Assembly: GCF_001644015.1 (NCBI RefSeq)
Contig: NZ_LUUI01000109.1
Coordinates: 1 to 59,942, forward strand
DNA from: Methylomonas lenta
Lineage (GTDB): Bacteria > Pseudomonadota > Gammaproteobacteria > Methylococcales > Methylomonadaceae
Direction: 5' to 3'
Length of the DNA stretch: 59,942 nucleotides
Under the pieces are notes generated by a model, which made no database searches, was not told the DNA's origin, and was given only the letters and a program-made list of their open reading frames with translations. This document shows positions 24,764-38,793 of the stretch, one piece after another. Each line of letters opens with the position of its first letter. Position 1 is the stretch's first letter. A program made the position numbers and the translations under genes.

Positions 24764-25966
24764 ATTACCACGCGAATTTTATTAGCTGTCTGCGGTGGCA
24801 TAGCCGCTTACAAATCTGCCGAACTGGTGCGCCTGTTGCGCAAAAAAAATTGCCAGGTACGCGTGATAATGACGACTGCTGCTCAGCAATTTGTCACGCC
24901 TCTGACTTTTCAAGCTTTGAGCGGAAACCCAGTACATACCGAACTGTTCGATGCTGAACAGGAACAAGCCATGGGACATATTCATCTGGCGCGATGGGCA
25001 GACTTGCTGTTGATTGCCCCGGCTAGCGCAAATACCTTGGCTAAAATGGCACACGGTTTAGCTGATGATTTGTTATCGACATTGTATTTAGCTGCCGAAT
25101 GCCCGGTATTCGTAGCCCCGGCAATGAATCAGGCTATGTGGAACAAAACGGTGACACAGGATAATCTGGCTCGTTTGCAACAGCATGGTGTCAAAGTGAT
25201 TGGCCCGGCTTGTGGCGATCAGGCATGTGGCGAACAGGGTTTTGGCAGAATGCTTGAGCCGGCGCAAATCTGTGAGCAAATACTTGGCGCAAACAAATTA
25301 GCTTTGCAAGGCATCAAAATACTTATAAGCGCAGGCCCTACCCGCGAGCCATTGGACCCTGTGCGTTACATCACCAATCGCAGTTCCGGTAAAATGGGGT
25401 ATGCATTGGCGGAAGCCGCTGTTGCAGCTGGTGCTGAGGTTACGCTGATTAGCGGCCCAGTGAATCTGCCCTCCCCCATGTCCGTAAATCTGTTAAAGGT
25501 AGAAACTGCCCAGCAAATGTTTGATGCCGTCATTAGCCAAGCCGACAACTTTGCAATCTATATTGGCGCAGCGGCAGTAGCGGATTACAGACCGGCTGAA
25601 ATACAAAACCACAAGATTAAAAAACAACATGACGATGGCGTGATAGCCTTGGAAAAAAACCCGGACATCATCGCCACTGTCGCCAGTCTCCCCAACAAGC
25701 CCTTTGTGGTTGGCTTTGCTGCAGAAACCGATGACTTGGAAAACTATGCCACCACTAAACTGCGCAGCAAAAATCTGGATATGATTGCGGCAAACTGGGT
25801 GGGGCAAACAGAGGGTGGTTTTGACAGTGACAGGAATGCCTTGCAAGTGTATTGGTCCGGTGGCAGTCAGCATTTGGCCATGACAGACAAAAAACAATTG
25901 GCGCAGCAACTGCTTAGCCTAATCATCGAGAGAATGCATGAAAAAAATCCAGCTCAAACTGCTTGA
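24764..25966 (+). CDS. coaBC: Phosphopantothenoylcysteine decarboxylase / synthetase with non-canonical start
   Basis: Bifunctional coenzyme A biosynthesis enzyme, about 400 residues. CoaC part: [18 protein letters not shown] flavin site, [28 protein letters not shown] and the [14 protein letters not shown] flap. CoaB part: [25 protein letters not shown] and AAVADYRP, then KNPDI. The conserved N-terminus reaches back to about 24770, yet no ATG, GTG or TTG precedes it after the TAA at 24743. The only candidates are ATT codons at 24761 and 24764; 24764 has GAGA about 7 bases upstream. The first normal start, GTG 24827, would delete the flavin-binding strand. Overlaps dut by 29 bases. Confidence 0.93.
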   Translation: MTTRILLAVCGGIAAYKSAELVRLLRKKNCQVRVIMTTAAQQFVTPLTFQALSGNPVHTELFDAEQEQAMGHIHLARWADLLLIAPASANTLAKMAHGLADDLLSTLYLAAECPVFVAPAMNQAMWNKTVTQDNLARLQQHGVKVIGPACGDQACGEQGFGRMLEPAQICEQILGANKLALQGIKILISAGPTREPLDPVRYITNRSSGKMGYALAEAAVAAGAEVTLISGPVNLPSPMSVNLLKVETAQQMFDAVISQADNFAIYIGAAAVADYRPAEIQNHKIKKQHDDGVIALEKNPDIIATVASLPNKPFVVGFAAETDDLENYATTKLRSKNLDMIAANWVGQTEGGFDSDRNALQVYWSGGSQHLAMTDKKQLAQQLLSLIIERMHEKNPAQTA

Positions 25967-26393
25967 CCCACGCCTAGGCAAGAGTATCGATTTACCCAGT
26001 TATGCCACTCATGGCTCTGCCGGCCTGGATTTGCGGGCTTGTGTAGATCAAACTACTATCTTGCAGCCAGGCGAATCGACACTGATTCCAACCGGCCTGG
26101 CGATTCATATCGCCGATCCGCATTTAGCCGCTGTGTTGCTACCACGCTCAGGCCTAGGGCATAAACATGGCATAGTACTGGGCAATCTGGTGGGACTTAT
26201 CGATTCGGATTACCAAGGCCAGGTGTTTGTTTCCTGTTGGAACCGCAGCAGCAAGGCCTTTACTATCGAGATAGGCGAACGTATTGCACAAATGGTGTTT
26301 GTGCCGGTCGTACAGGCTGAATTTGAATGTGTAACAGAATTTAACACTACCCAACGCGGTAGCGGCGGCTTCGGTCACAGTGGTCGTCATTAA
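25938..26393 (+). CDS. dut: dUTP diphosphatase
   Basis: A 151-residue trimeric dUTPase making dUMP and keeping uracil out of DNA. All five motifs are seen: [46 protein letters not shown] and the C-terminal [10 protein letters not shown] arm. It starts inside the end of coaBC, the usual gammaproteobacterial order. Confidence 0.96.
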   Translation: MKKIQLKLLDPRLGKSIDLPSYATHGSAGLDLRACVDQTTILQPGESTLIPTGLAIHIADPHLAAVLLPRSGLGHKHGIVLGNLVGLIDSDYQGQVFVSCWNRSSKAFTIEIGERIAQMVFVPVVQAEFECVTEFNTTQRGSGGFGHSGRH

Positions 26394-26415
26394 ATAATCT
26401 AGGAAACTTTAAGTC

Positions 26416-30872
<4,457 letters not shown>

Positions 30873-30881
30873 GGCCTTGAA

Positions 30882-31457
30882 TTAGCTTAATAGCCCTGCC
30901 AATTCATGCAAGGGCGGCAAAATCATCATTTTTGCCAATTGTAACAATACCAAAGCCGCTAAAGGCGAAAGATCGATGCCGCCTAAATTGGGCATCACCC
31001 GGCGACAAACGTTCAAAAGTGGATCGGTCAGGTTATAAAGCAAAGAGGATGCACCGCCATAACTACCAGCTGCAAACCAGCTGAGAATGGCCCCGGCAAA
31101 AATAGCATAGACAAAAATATCTAACACCATTTTCAATAAATCGGTAAACGACAGTATGGTTAACGCCAGGATACTGATAGCCACGCCTTTGACAGCCAAA
31201 ATGGCAAAGTTGGCTAGTATTTGCAAAACCAGTGCCAACAGCAAAGTAGAACTATCAATCCGGCCCACCGACGGCACAAAACGCCTTATTATTCGCAAAG
31301 GTGGATGAGTGATTTTGACTAAAAACTGCGAAATCGGATTGTAAAAATCAGCCTGCGTCCACTGTAATAAAAACCGTAGCATGACGGCCAGAATATAAAG
31401 TGAACATAGGGTGTCGATTAAAAACACTAGCGGGTCTGTCACGTAATTAGATCCCAT
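30882..31457 (-). CDS. yggT: YggT-family membrane protein
   Basis: A 191-residue inner-membrane protein with two YggT repeats (residues 10-85 and 105-185), each with two helices and the family motif, seen as YNPISQFLVKITHPPLRIIRRFVP and LYNLTDPLLNVCRRVMP. YggT proteins have been tied to osmotic stress and to membrane organisation. Start overlaps the proC stop by one base, the conserved proC-yggT pairing. Confidence 0.93.
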   Translation of the reverse strand: MGSNYVTDPLVFLIDTLCSLYILAVMLRFLLQWTQADFYNPISQFLVKITHPPLRIIRRFVPSVGRIDSSTLLLALVLQILANFAILAVKGVAISILALTILSFTDLLKMVLDIFVYAIFAGAILSWFAAGSYGGASSLLYNLTDPLLNVCRRVMPNLGGIDLSPLAALVLLQLAKMMILPPLHELAGLLS

Positions 31458-32284
31458 CAGTCGGCTCCCAGCTGCTTGGACATTTCAATGGAACGTTCTT
31501 TAGCCGCTTGCAGGGCTTTGGACACCAATTCGGCAAAACCGTTTTCCTGAAAGGTTTCAATAGCTTTTTGCGTGGTTCCTCCGGGTGAAGTGACCCGCTC
31601 ACGCAATAGTGCAGGTGATTCAGCGGATTCCAAGGCAATTTTGGCCGCACCTAATGCAGTTTGCTGAACCAACAATCTTGCCGTATGTTCGTCCAAGCCC
31701 ATCGTTACAGCCGCTTGTTCCATAGCTTCCATCATCAGGAAAAAATAAGCCGGTCCACTACCGGAAACCGCTGTTACAGCATCCAACTGAGCTTCATCAT
31801 CTACCCACAATGCCAAACCCACAGCCCGTAAAATATTCTCTGCCAGATCCTTTTCTTCCTCGTCGACATTGGCATTGGCATGCAAAGCGGTTGCCCCAGT
31901 CAACACCAATGCAGGCGTGTTGGGCATGCAACGCACGATAGCCACATCACTACCCAGCCATAAGGCCAGACTGGTTTGAGAAATACCTGCGGCAATGGAT
32001 ACCACCAGTGATTTTTTTTGCTGTACTGCAGGCGCGATTTGTAACAGTACTTCACGCATAGCTTGTGGCTTAACCGCCAGCACCACCACATCCACTTCCT
32101 GAACAATTTTATTGTTATCGTTGGATACATTGACGTTTAGATGGTCACGATGCGATTGCAGAATGGTCGCAGCAGTGTCTGATACCCAAATTTGTTGCGG
32201 CGAATGGCCGCTGGCAATTAAGCCACTCATCAGACTGGTTGCCATGTTACCGCCACCAATAAAACCGATTGTTCTTGTTTTCAT
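31457..32284 (-). CDS. proC: Pyrroline-5-carboxylate reductase
   Basis: A 275-residue NAD(P)H-dependent reductase for the last step of proline synthesis. Rossmann motif IGFIGGGNMATSLMSGL, VVLAVKPQAM, VRCMPNTPALV and the C-terminal signature with SGSGPAYFFLMMEAM and ALLRERVTSPGGTTQKAI are all present. Normal length. Confidence 0.96.
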   Translation of the reverse strand: MKTRTIGFIGGGNMATSLMSGLIASGHSPQQIWVSDTAATILQSHRDHLNVNVSNDNNKIVQEVDVVVLAVKPQAMREVLLQIAPAVQQKKSLVVSIAAGISQTSLALWLGSDVAIVRCMPNTPALVLTGATALHANANVDEEEKDLAENILRAVGLALWVDDEAQLDAVTAVSGSGPAYFFLMMEAMEQAAVTMGLDEHTARLLVQQTALGAAKIALESAESPALLRERVTSPGGTTQKAIETFQENGFAELVSKALQAAKERSIEMSKQLGAD

Positions 32285-32377
32285 AGCTGATTAAATAATG
32301 TTGAATCTAATGATCTAAGTAAAGTTTATGCATTCTACATGAGTATGGAGCCACTTTAGCAAATCTCAAGGAGATGA

Positions 32378-33910
32378 TTAATGTTCAGTTAGATGTCGAA
32401 TGCGAATACCTGATAAGCCTAAAGCAAACAGATAAACCAGCATCGCTAATCCGACAGCTATCGTCAATTGCAAACCTCTTTGCGACACATCCCAGCCCAA
32501 CCAGTTTTGTGCATCGACAAAATACAGTAAAAACAATGCCATGCAGCCGCAGGCCAACACCACACGCAAAATAAACAATCCCCAGCCGCTCCCTGGTTGA
32601 TAAACCTTTTGCTTTAGCAAAGTGGCTAATAAAAGCCCGGCATTCAGGTAAGCCGACAATGTAGTAGCCAACGCCACCCCTGCATGCGCTAATGGAAACA
32701 CCAACACCAGATTGAGTAGCACATTACTAAGAATGGAATACAGTCCAAATCGCACCGGCGTTTTGGTATCCAGTCGTGAGGTAAACCCCGGCACCAATAC
32801 CTTGATTAAAATAAATGCCAACAAACCCAAGGCAAACGCCATTAAACTTTTACCCGCCATGTCTACATCGATAGCGCTAAATTCATTATATTGAAACAAA
32901 GTCGATAATAACGGTCGCGCCAGCAATACCAAGCCCAGAGTGGCCGGTAAGCCAATTAAAACCACCAGCTTAAGCCCCCAATCCAATGACTTGGAAAAAG
33001 CCACACTATCATCGGCAGCATGATTTTTAGATAAACTGGGCAAAACCACAGTCGCTATTGCCACGCCCAATATGCCTAAGGGAAATTCGACCAAACGATC
33101 GGAATAGTATAGCCAGGAGACACTACCAGAGCTTAAAAACGACGCCACCAAAGTATCGAAAAGCAAATTCACCTGCACCACTGACACAGCAAAAATCGCC
33201 GGCACCATCAGCTTAATTACACGTCGAACACCCGCATCACCCCAACCCCATCGAAATCGAGGCAACAAACCCAGTTTCCACACAGCAGGAATTTGAAATA
33301 GCATCTGCAGCAAGCCGGCAGCAAACACCCCCCAGGCTAATGCCAGAATGGGTTGCCCAAACAATGGCGCCAACCATATTGCAGCGATAATCATACAAAT
33401 ATTCAGCAAAACTGGTGTTATTGCAGGCACTGCAAACTTGGCATGCGTGTTTAAAATCGAACCAGCAAAGGCTGTTAGCGAAATGAACAATAAGTAAGGA
33501 AAGGTGATGCGTAACATGGCGACAGCCATAGAATATTGATCGCCTTCCCACAAAAAACCAGGCGCAAAAAACAGAATCAAAAGCGGAGTAGCAATAATAC
33601 CTGCCAACGTCAGCATCAACAGTATTCCAGCCAAGGTACCGGCGGTACGGTCTATGAAAAGCTTTAGTTCCCGCTGATCACCAGTTTGTTTATAATCCAT
33701 CAAAACCGGCACAAAAGCATGCGCAAAAGCACCTTCGGCAAATAAGCGTCGCAGGAAATTAGGGATTTTAAAGGCTACAAAGAAAGCATCGGTAGCGGCA
33801 CTGACGCCAAAAAGATTGGCAATCAGCATGTCACGTACAAAACCCATGATGCGTGAAATCAAGGTCATACTACTCACAATAGCCGTAGATTTATAAAGCT
33901 GCTTACTCAA
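32378..33910 (-). CDS. murJ: Lipid II flippase MurJ
   Basis: A 510-residue multipass flippase of the MOP superfamily, moving lipid II across the inner membrane for peptidoglycan synthesis. SRIMGFVRDMLIANLFG and NFLRRLFAEGAFAHAFVPV are the N-terminal hallmarks; 13-14 hydrophobic segments follow. TTG 33910 was chosen: it gives MSKQLYKST, and AAGGAG lies about 9 bases upstream; an upstream start at 33988 would add 26 non-conserved residues. Divergent from rpsT, a common gammaproteobacterial layout. Confidence 0.95.
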   Translation of the reverse strand: MSKQLYKSTAIVSSMTLISRIMGFVRDMLIANLFGVSAATDAFFVAFKIPNFLRRLFAEGAFAHAFVPVLMDYKQTGDQRELKLFIDRTAGTLAGILLMLTLAGIIATPLLILFFAPGFLWEGDQYSMAVAMLRITFPYLLFISLTAFAGSILNTHAKFAVPAITPVLLNICMIIAAIWLAPLFGQPILALAWGVFAAGLLQMLFQIPAVWKLGLLPRFRWGWGDAGVRRVIKLMVPAIFAVSVVQVNLLFDTLVASFLSSGSVSWLYYSDRLVEFPLGILGVAIATVVLPSLSKNHAADDSVAFSKSLDWGLKLVVLIGLPATLGLVLLARPLLSTLFQYNEFSAIDVDMAGKSLMAFALGLLAFILIKVLVPGFTSRLDTKTPVRFGLYSILSNVLLNLVLVFPLAHAGVALATTLSAYLNAGLLLATLLKQKVYQPGSGWGLFILRVVLACGCMALFLLYFVDAQNWLGWDVSQRGLQLTIAVGLAMLVYLFALGLSGIRIRHLTEH

Positions 33911-34021
33911 TGCCGTCCTCTCCTTGGATAAAACGAAATTTAAGGTATTAAAAGGTTGACAATCATAGCATCCAAAAAGATAATACACGGTTTCTAATTA
34001 ACTCGATTTAACTGATACTTT

Positions 34022-34285
34022 ATGGCTAATTCACCACAAGCTAAAAAAAGAGCGCGTCAGGCAGAGAAAAGCCGTATTCGCAATACTGGACAGCGCAGCA
34101 ACCTTCGTACTTTCATCAAAAAAGTACTCGCCGCCGTCAGAGCTGGCGACAAAGAACAAGCACAAGCAGCTTTTAAAACTGCAATGCCGATTATAGATTC
34201 AGCCGTCACCAAGGGCTTGATTCACAAAAATAAAGCAGCGCGCAGCAAAAGCCGACTGAACACCAGATTACGCGCAATGGCTTAA
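34022..34285 (+). CDS. rpsT: 30S ribosomal protein S20
   Basis: An 87-residue, highly basic helical protein. MANSPQAKKRARQAEKSR at the N-terminus and GLIHKNKAARSKSRL near the C-terminus are diagnostic for S20, which binds 16S rRNA early in 30S assembly. Single-gene unit with its own terminator. Confidence 0.97.
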   Translation: MANSPQAKKRARQAEKSRIRNTGQRSNLRTFIKKVLAAVRAGDKEQAQAAFKTAMPIIDSAVTKGLIHKNKAARSKSRLNTRLRAMA

Positions 34286-34307
34286 TCGTCAATCGATTAT
34301 AAATTGC

Positions 34308-34343
34308 AAAAGGCCGATGTCACTTCTGACATTGGCCTTTTTT
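34308..34343 (+). terminator. Rho-independent terminator of rpsT
   Basis: AAAAGGCCGATGTCA, loop CTTC, TGACATTGGCCTTTTTT: a 15-base stem with one mismatch ending in six T. It also has an A-run on the other side and may work in both directions. Confidence 0.92.
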
Positions 34344-34416
34344 ATGCTCTAACCTCATTAAAACCATTAGGTTTCGCATAGCCTGCAATCATCCTGTACA
34401 GACTTTGGCTTCAGAA

Positions 34417-35733
34417 TTAAAGCGCCAAGCCTTCCATAACATGCGCCTTGGAGCGAACAGGATGCAGATTGAGCCCTGCATGCATGCTTAGTCTGTGAAA
34501 GTTTTCTGAACGCTCGGACATAGACGCCGCCGCCAACATCAACTCCAATTCCACCGATGGGACTTGGCGCATAAAGCGTCTTACCAATTCCGCATCCACC
34601 CCATCACCGCCAAACTCGCCTAAAGCCAGTGAGCGCGAAAAGCCGTAAAACTGCCGAATGCGATTCTCGCACAGCTGGGCATGACGTCCACGACGAGTAA
34701 AATCCTTCAGTGACTCAGTGACCGCCAAGGCCGTGATAGAGGCATTGTAAAAGGCGTTTAACACCCCATGAGAATAAATGGGATCAACAAAGGACGCTGC
34801 ATCGCCGATGCAATAAAAATTCTCCCCGCACAAACGGGTAGAATAATAAGAATAATCCGGTCGCTGACTAAATGAGCCGGGCAAGTATTCAGCATTATCC
34901 AGTAAACGCTCCAGGTAAGGCGCCTTCTTTAAGGTGTCCAGGAAAAAACCTTCCCGTTCCGATTTATCCATGGCTCGCGCCCGCTCAGTGTTGATGACCA
35001 GGCCTACACTGGCGTATTGGCGCATGGCGATATGCCAGATCCAGCCATCCTCAAACGAGGTAACAAAAGTTACCGGGCGAACAGTATTGACTTCACTGGC
35101 AGGATAACTGCGACCATCAGCAGCGACATAACGAGAACCTTTAAAATGCCCCCATAAGGACAAGAAGCGCATACTCGAATCCACCAGCCGTTTGGATTTA
35201 AACTTACCTGCCAATACTGCAGACGCCCCACTAGCATCAATGACGAAGCGACAGGTAATATTGCCTTCAACCGCATCCCCTCCCCGCCTATCTACATAGC
35301 CTATATTGGGAGAGTCTAAATCTAACCTTACCTTACGAACGGCCACCTGTTGAAAAACACTTACACCCAGATTTTCCGCATGTTTCAACAACAGCTGATC
35401 AAAAATGTCTCGTTCCACATGCAAAGCTGGCCGATCAAAACCGAATTCGGAAAAGGCAATCCGGCTAATATTTCCATTCCAGACTGTGATGCCACCTGCC
35501 TTGGCGACAAAGCCCTCCCGCTCAATCAGAGCAGAAACCCCGGTCTTATCAGCATATTTCCAGACGTGAGGAATCAGACTTTCACCCACTTGCGGACGCG
35601 GATGTAAAGCTTTCTCCAATAACACCACATCAATACCCTGCTTAGCCAGTAAAGCCGCAACACTGGAACCGGCTGGACCACCGCCAATAACCAGCACATC
35701 GCAGCGACTAGGAATTTTAGAATTAGTCGACAA
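34417..35733 (-). CDS. FAD-dependent oxidoreductase of the halogenase/geranylgeranyl-reductase superfamily
   Basis: A 438-residue flavoprotein. VLVIGGGPAGSSVAALLA binds ADP of FAD; VGESLIPHVWKYADKTGV is the GES segment typical of flavin-dependent halogenases and related monooxygenases; FYCIGDAASFVDPIYSHGV is the second FAD motif. The halogenase marker W-x-W-x-I-P appears as WIWHIA, with the proline replaced, so halogenation is uncertain; a reductase or hydroxylase role is possible. It overlaps a downstream-acting lipoprotein gene (upstream on this strand) by 11 bases, suggesting an operon. Substrate unknown. Confidence 0.82.
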   Translation of the reverse strand: MSTNSKIPSRCDVLVIGGGPAGSSVAALLAKQGIDVVLLEKALHPRPQVGESLIPHVWKYADKTGVSALIEREGFVAKAGGITVWNGNISRIAFSEFGFDRPALHVERDIFDQLLLKHAENLGVSVFQQVAVRKVRLDLDSPNIGYVDRRGGDAVEGNITCRFVIDASGASAVLAGKFKSKRLVDSSMRFLSLWGHFKGSRYVAADGRSYPASEVNTVRPVTFVTSFEDGWIWHIAMRQYASVGLVINTERARAMDKSEREGFFLDTLKKAPYLERLLDNAEYLPGSFSQRPDYSYYSTRLCGENFYCIGDAASFVDPIYSHGVLNAFYNASITALAVTESLKDFTRRGRHAQLCENRIRQFYGFSRSLALGEFGGDGVDAELVRRFMRQVPSVELELMLAAASMSERSENFHRLSMHAGLNLHPVRSKAHVMEGLAL

Positions 35734-36286
35734 TATTTTCTACCTTATCGTTTTTGAAGTTCACGATAAAACGATTGAAGCGATTGGACCAATAAGTCCA
35801 GGAATTGGCTTCCAGCGTAGGAGTTTCATGCTGAGGCGGATAGCCAATAGCTGCCAGCACGGCTTGTTTGCTCATACCTGGCTTGACTTGGCCCGACAAA
35901 ATACTTTCCTGCTCAGCTTTCGTAAACACACTAAGATCCACTTTGTTTGTGCCGGCAATTTTGCTAAAAGCAATCGCCATACTGTCTTTGGTAAACTTGG
36001 GCACATTTTCGATAGTCAGCGGTTGGCCGGTTGCCTGTAGCTTAAGCAAGGCAGTATCAGAGTCTATGGAAAGTAGGTTGACTGGCGTATTAATAGGGAT
36101 CAATACGCCTTTACGGTAATTAGTGGTGCGAAAATTATTTTTTTCCTGGTATAGACTGAATTGGGTGTAATAAACCTGCAGAGGCTGAACAGCCAGCCCC
36201 TGCTCATCGGGCTTGAGGTCTTTTTTACAGCCCAGCAATAAAACCGTAAGGCCGAATAAAATCAAAATGGCTTTTTTTGCAAACAT
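35723..36286 (-). CDS. Lipoprotein with SmpA/BamE-like C-terminal domain
   Basis: A 187-residue predicted lipoprotein: the signal sequence ends in LTVLLLGC, a lipobox, with KKD after the cysteine. The C-terminal 60 residues (VKPGMSKQAVLAAIGYPPQHE, then NSWTYWSNRFNRFIVNF) resemble the SmpA/OmlA/BamE fold. The middle part is unassigned. ATG 36286 was preferred over 36310 because GAGG lies about 8 bases upstream. It overlaps the flavoprotein gene by 11 bases, so both are likely coexpressed. Too large for BamE itself. Confidence 0.78.
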   Translation of the reverse strand: MFAKKAILILFGLTVLLLGCKKDLKPDEQGLAVQPLQVYYTQFSLYQEKNNFRTTNYRKGVLIPINTPVNLLSIDSDTALLKLQATGQPLTIENVPKFTKDSMAIAFSKIAGTNKVDLSVFTKAEQESILSGQVKPGMSKQAVLAAIGYPPQHETPTLEANSWTYWSNRFNRFIVNFKNDKVENIVD

Positions 36287-36545
36287 TCGCACACCTCTCT
36301 TTTTAAACAAACATATAAATAACTACCAACTCAGACATATCACCGTAGACAGTGCGTCCAATAATACACGCAAGAAAACCATAGGAATAGTAAAGCGCCA
36401 GCTATAAATAACTGGCACTTAACCCAGGATATGTTTCATTTGACCAAGCTGCTTTCTAATCGCCCCCACCTTCCCAAGTAAAATTCTCGCCAAACAAATT
36501 CAATGCAAAAATCTTACACAACCTCAAAACCAATTCAAATATTAA

Positions 36546-36574
36546 TTGAACATTGTTTATTTAATAATTATAGT
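36546..36574 (+). promoter_or_regulatory. Sigma-70 promoter of aas-lplT
   Basis: TTGAAC (36546-36551), 17-base AT-rich spacer, TATAGT (36569-36574), about 55 bases before the ATG at 36629, which has AGGAGG 7 bases upstream. The remainder of the 340-base gap to the lipoprotein gene shows only a small hairpin (GCCAG...CTGGC near 36402) and no gene. Confidence 0.7.
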
Positions 36575-36628
36575 ATCGCCTGCAAATCACAATTCGTCTG
36601 CTAAGATGCGCCCCCAGGAGGCATAATA

Positions 36629-38787
36629 ATGTTAAAGAAATTTCTGCACTGGCTACTGACACTGCTTTTTCGCGTCAAAATAAATGGCCTGGATAATTAC
36701 CATCAAGCCGGTGAGCGGGTATTAATTGTATCCAACCACGTTTCGTTTCTTGACCCACTTTTGCTGGGCGTATTTTTACCGGACGACATCACATTTGCCA
36801 TTGATACCCAAATTTCCCAGCGCTGGTGGCTACAACCTTTCCTGCGCTTATCCAAAGTATTTCCGATGGACCCGACCCATCCGCTGTCATTAAAAGCCCT
36901 GATTCATCACCTGCAAAACGATACCAAAACCGTCATTTTCCCCGAGGGGCGCATCACCGTCACCGGCTCGATGATGAAAATATACGACGGCACCGGCATG
37001 GTAGCTGATAAATCCGGCGCAACGATTTTACCGGTTCGCATCGAGGGCGCTGAATACAGCCATTTTTCCAAGCTGAAAAATATCGTGCGTTTGCGCTGGT
37101 TTCCGAAAATCACTATCCACATCATGCCGCCCACCCGTATCGATACCCACGGCGAATTTACCGGCAAAGCCCGACGTAAACACAGTGGCCACATTCTGAC
37201 CGACATCATGACTGAAATGATGTTCGTTACCAGCCACTATCAACAAACCATCTTCTCCGGTTTATTAGCAGCTCGTCGGCTACACGGTGGCAAACATACC
37301 GTGGCGGAAGACTTGGATCGGCAACCGTTGAGTTACGATGACCTGATAACGCGCAGCATCATATTGGGTAAGCTAATCAAACCATTGACCAGCACAGCTG
37401 AAAATGTTGGTGTATTTCTGCCCAATTCGACCAAAACCCTGTGTGCCATATTAGGCTTGCAGTTATACGGCAGAGTACCCGCGATGCTAAATTACTCCAC
37501 AGGTTCCGTTGGTATGGCTTCGGCTTGCCAAACCGGCAAAGTCAACTTGGTGCTAACCTCACGCAAGTTCATAGAATTAGCGCATCTAGAACACGAAGCC
37601 GCAGCGTTGGCCGAGCGGGTTAAATTGGTTTACCTGGAAGATCTGGCTAGATCACTGTCAGGCCTTGATAAACTAACAGCTCTGATACAGGCCAAAACCG
37701 CTGATTATTGGTACAAAAGTCACTTTTACGATAGCGATGATGCTGCAGTGGTGTTGTTTACCTCCGGCTCAGAAGGGGCACCCAAAGGCGTAGTGCTATC
37801 GCACGCGAATGTGCTGGCCAATCATCAGCAAATAAAGTCCCGCATCGACTTTAACCCTACCGACGTAGTGCTAAATTTTTTACCAATGTTTCATTCTTTT
37901 GGGTTTACTGTCGGCACCCTGCTACCGGTTATGAATGGCATGACCACATTTTTTTATCCTTCGCCGCTGCACTATGCGGTGATTCCGGAAATGGCTTACG
38001 AAGTGGGCGCCACCATTATGTTTGGCACCAACACCTTCCTGGCCGCTTATGCCAAAAAAGCCCATCCTTACGATTTTTTCAGTCTTCGCTACGTGGTAGC
38101 CGGTGCTGAAAAGCTGCATGAAAACACCCGCAGCCTGTGGCTGAATAAATTCGGCATTCGTGTCCTGGAAGGCTATGGTGCCACCGAAACTTCCCCAGTC
38201 ACTTCCGTCAACACACCTATGGATTACAAAGCAGGTACGGTCGGCCGCTTCATGCCGGATATGCTGCACAAGCTCGAGTCCATACCCGGCATCGAAACAG
38301 GCGGCAAACTACATGTGGCCGGCCCCAATATCATGAAGGGCTATTTGCTGCCGGATAATCCCGGCGTCCTGGTGCCGCCCTGTTCACTATACGGCGAAGG
38401 CTGGTATGACACCGGTGACATTGTTAATGTGGATGAAGAAGGATTTATTAGCATACAAGGCCGCAGCAAGCGTTTCGCTAAAATCAGCGGCGAAATGGTC
38501 TCATTGACCGCCGTGGAACAATTGGCAAGCCATGCATGGCCGACCGCCTTACACGCCGTAGTCAGCCTGCCTGACCCTAAAAAGGGCGAGCAATTAGTGT
38601 TATTGACTACACTACACAACCCAACGCCATCCCCAAACAATTAGCCGAAGCCTCACCCGGTGTAGCCTCGATAACTTTGCCCAAAAAAGTATTTGTGGTG
38701 GAAAAAGTGCCGGTATTGCCAACGGGTAAAACCGATTACCTAGCCGCTACTGAGCTGGCGGCTAAACTCATCACTAGCGAGGCGTAA
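36629..38787 (+). pseudogene. aas: Acyltransferase / acyl-ACP synthetase (Aas-like), frameshifted near the 3' end
   Basis: Two-domain protein that reacylates lysophospholipids. Residues 1-200: PlsC-type acyltransferase with NHVSFLD (His37, Asp42) and FPEGR. Residues about 230 onward: AMP-forming ligase with VVLFTSGSEGAPKGV, GYGATETSPV and YDTGDIV. The open frame stops at 38644 after HNPTPSPNN. In another frame, from 38623 to the TAA at 38787, the DNA encodes NAIPKQLAEASPGV and the expected ligase ending VPVLPTGKTDY, which holds the catalytic A10 lysine. One missing base near 38610-38622 explains this. The 671-residue product would lack ligase activity, though the acyltransferase is intact. 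The transporter lplT follows directly. Confidence 0.85.
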
Positions 38788-38793
38788 ATCAGC

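Noticed and set aside
25938-25966. dut/coaBC overlap as a sign of misannotation
   Set aside because: Both proteins have their conserved ends, and overlap of these two genes is common.
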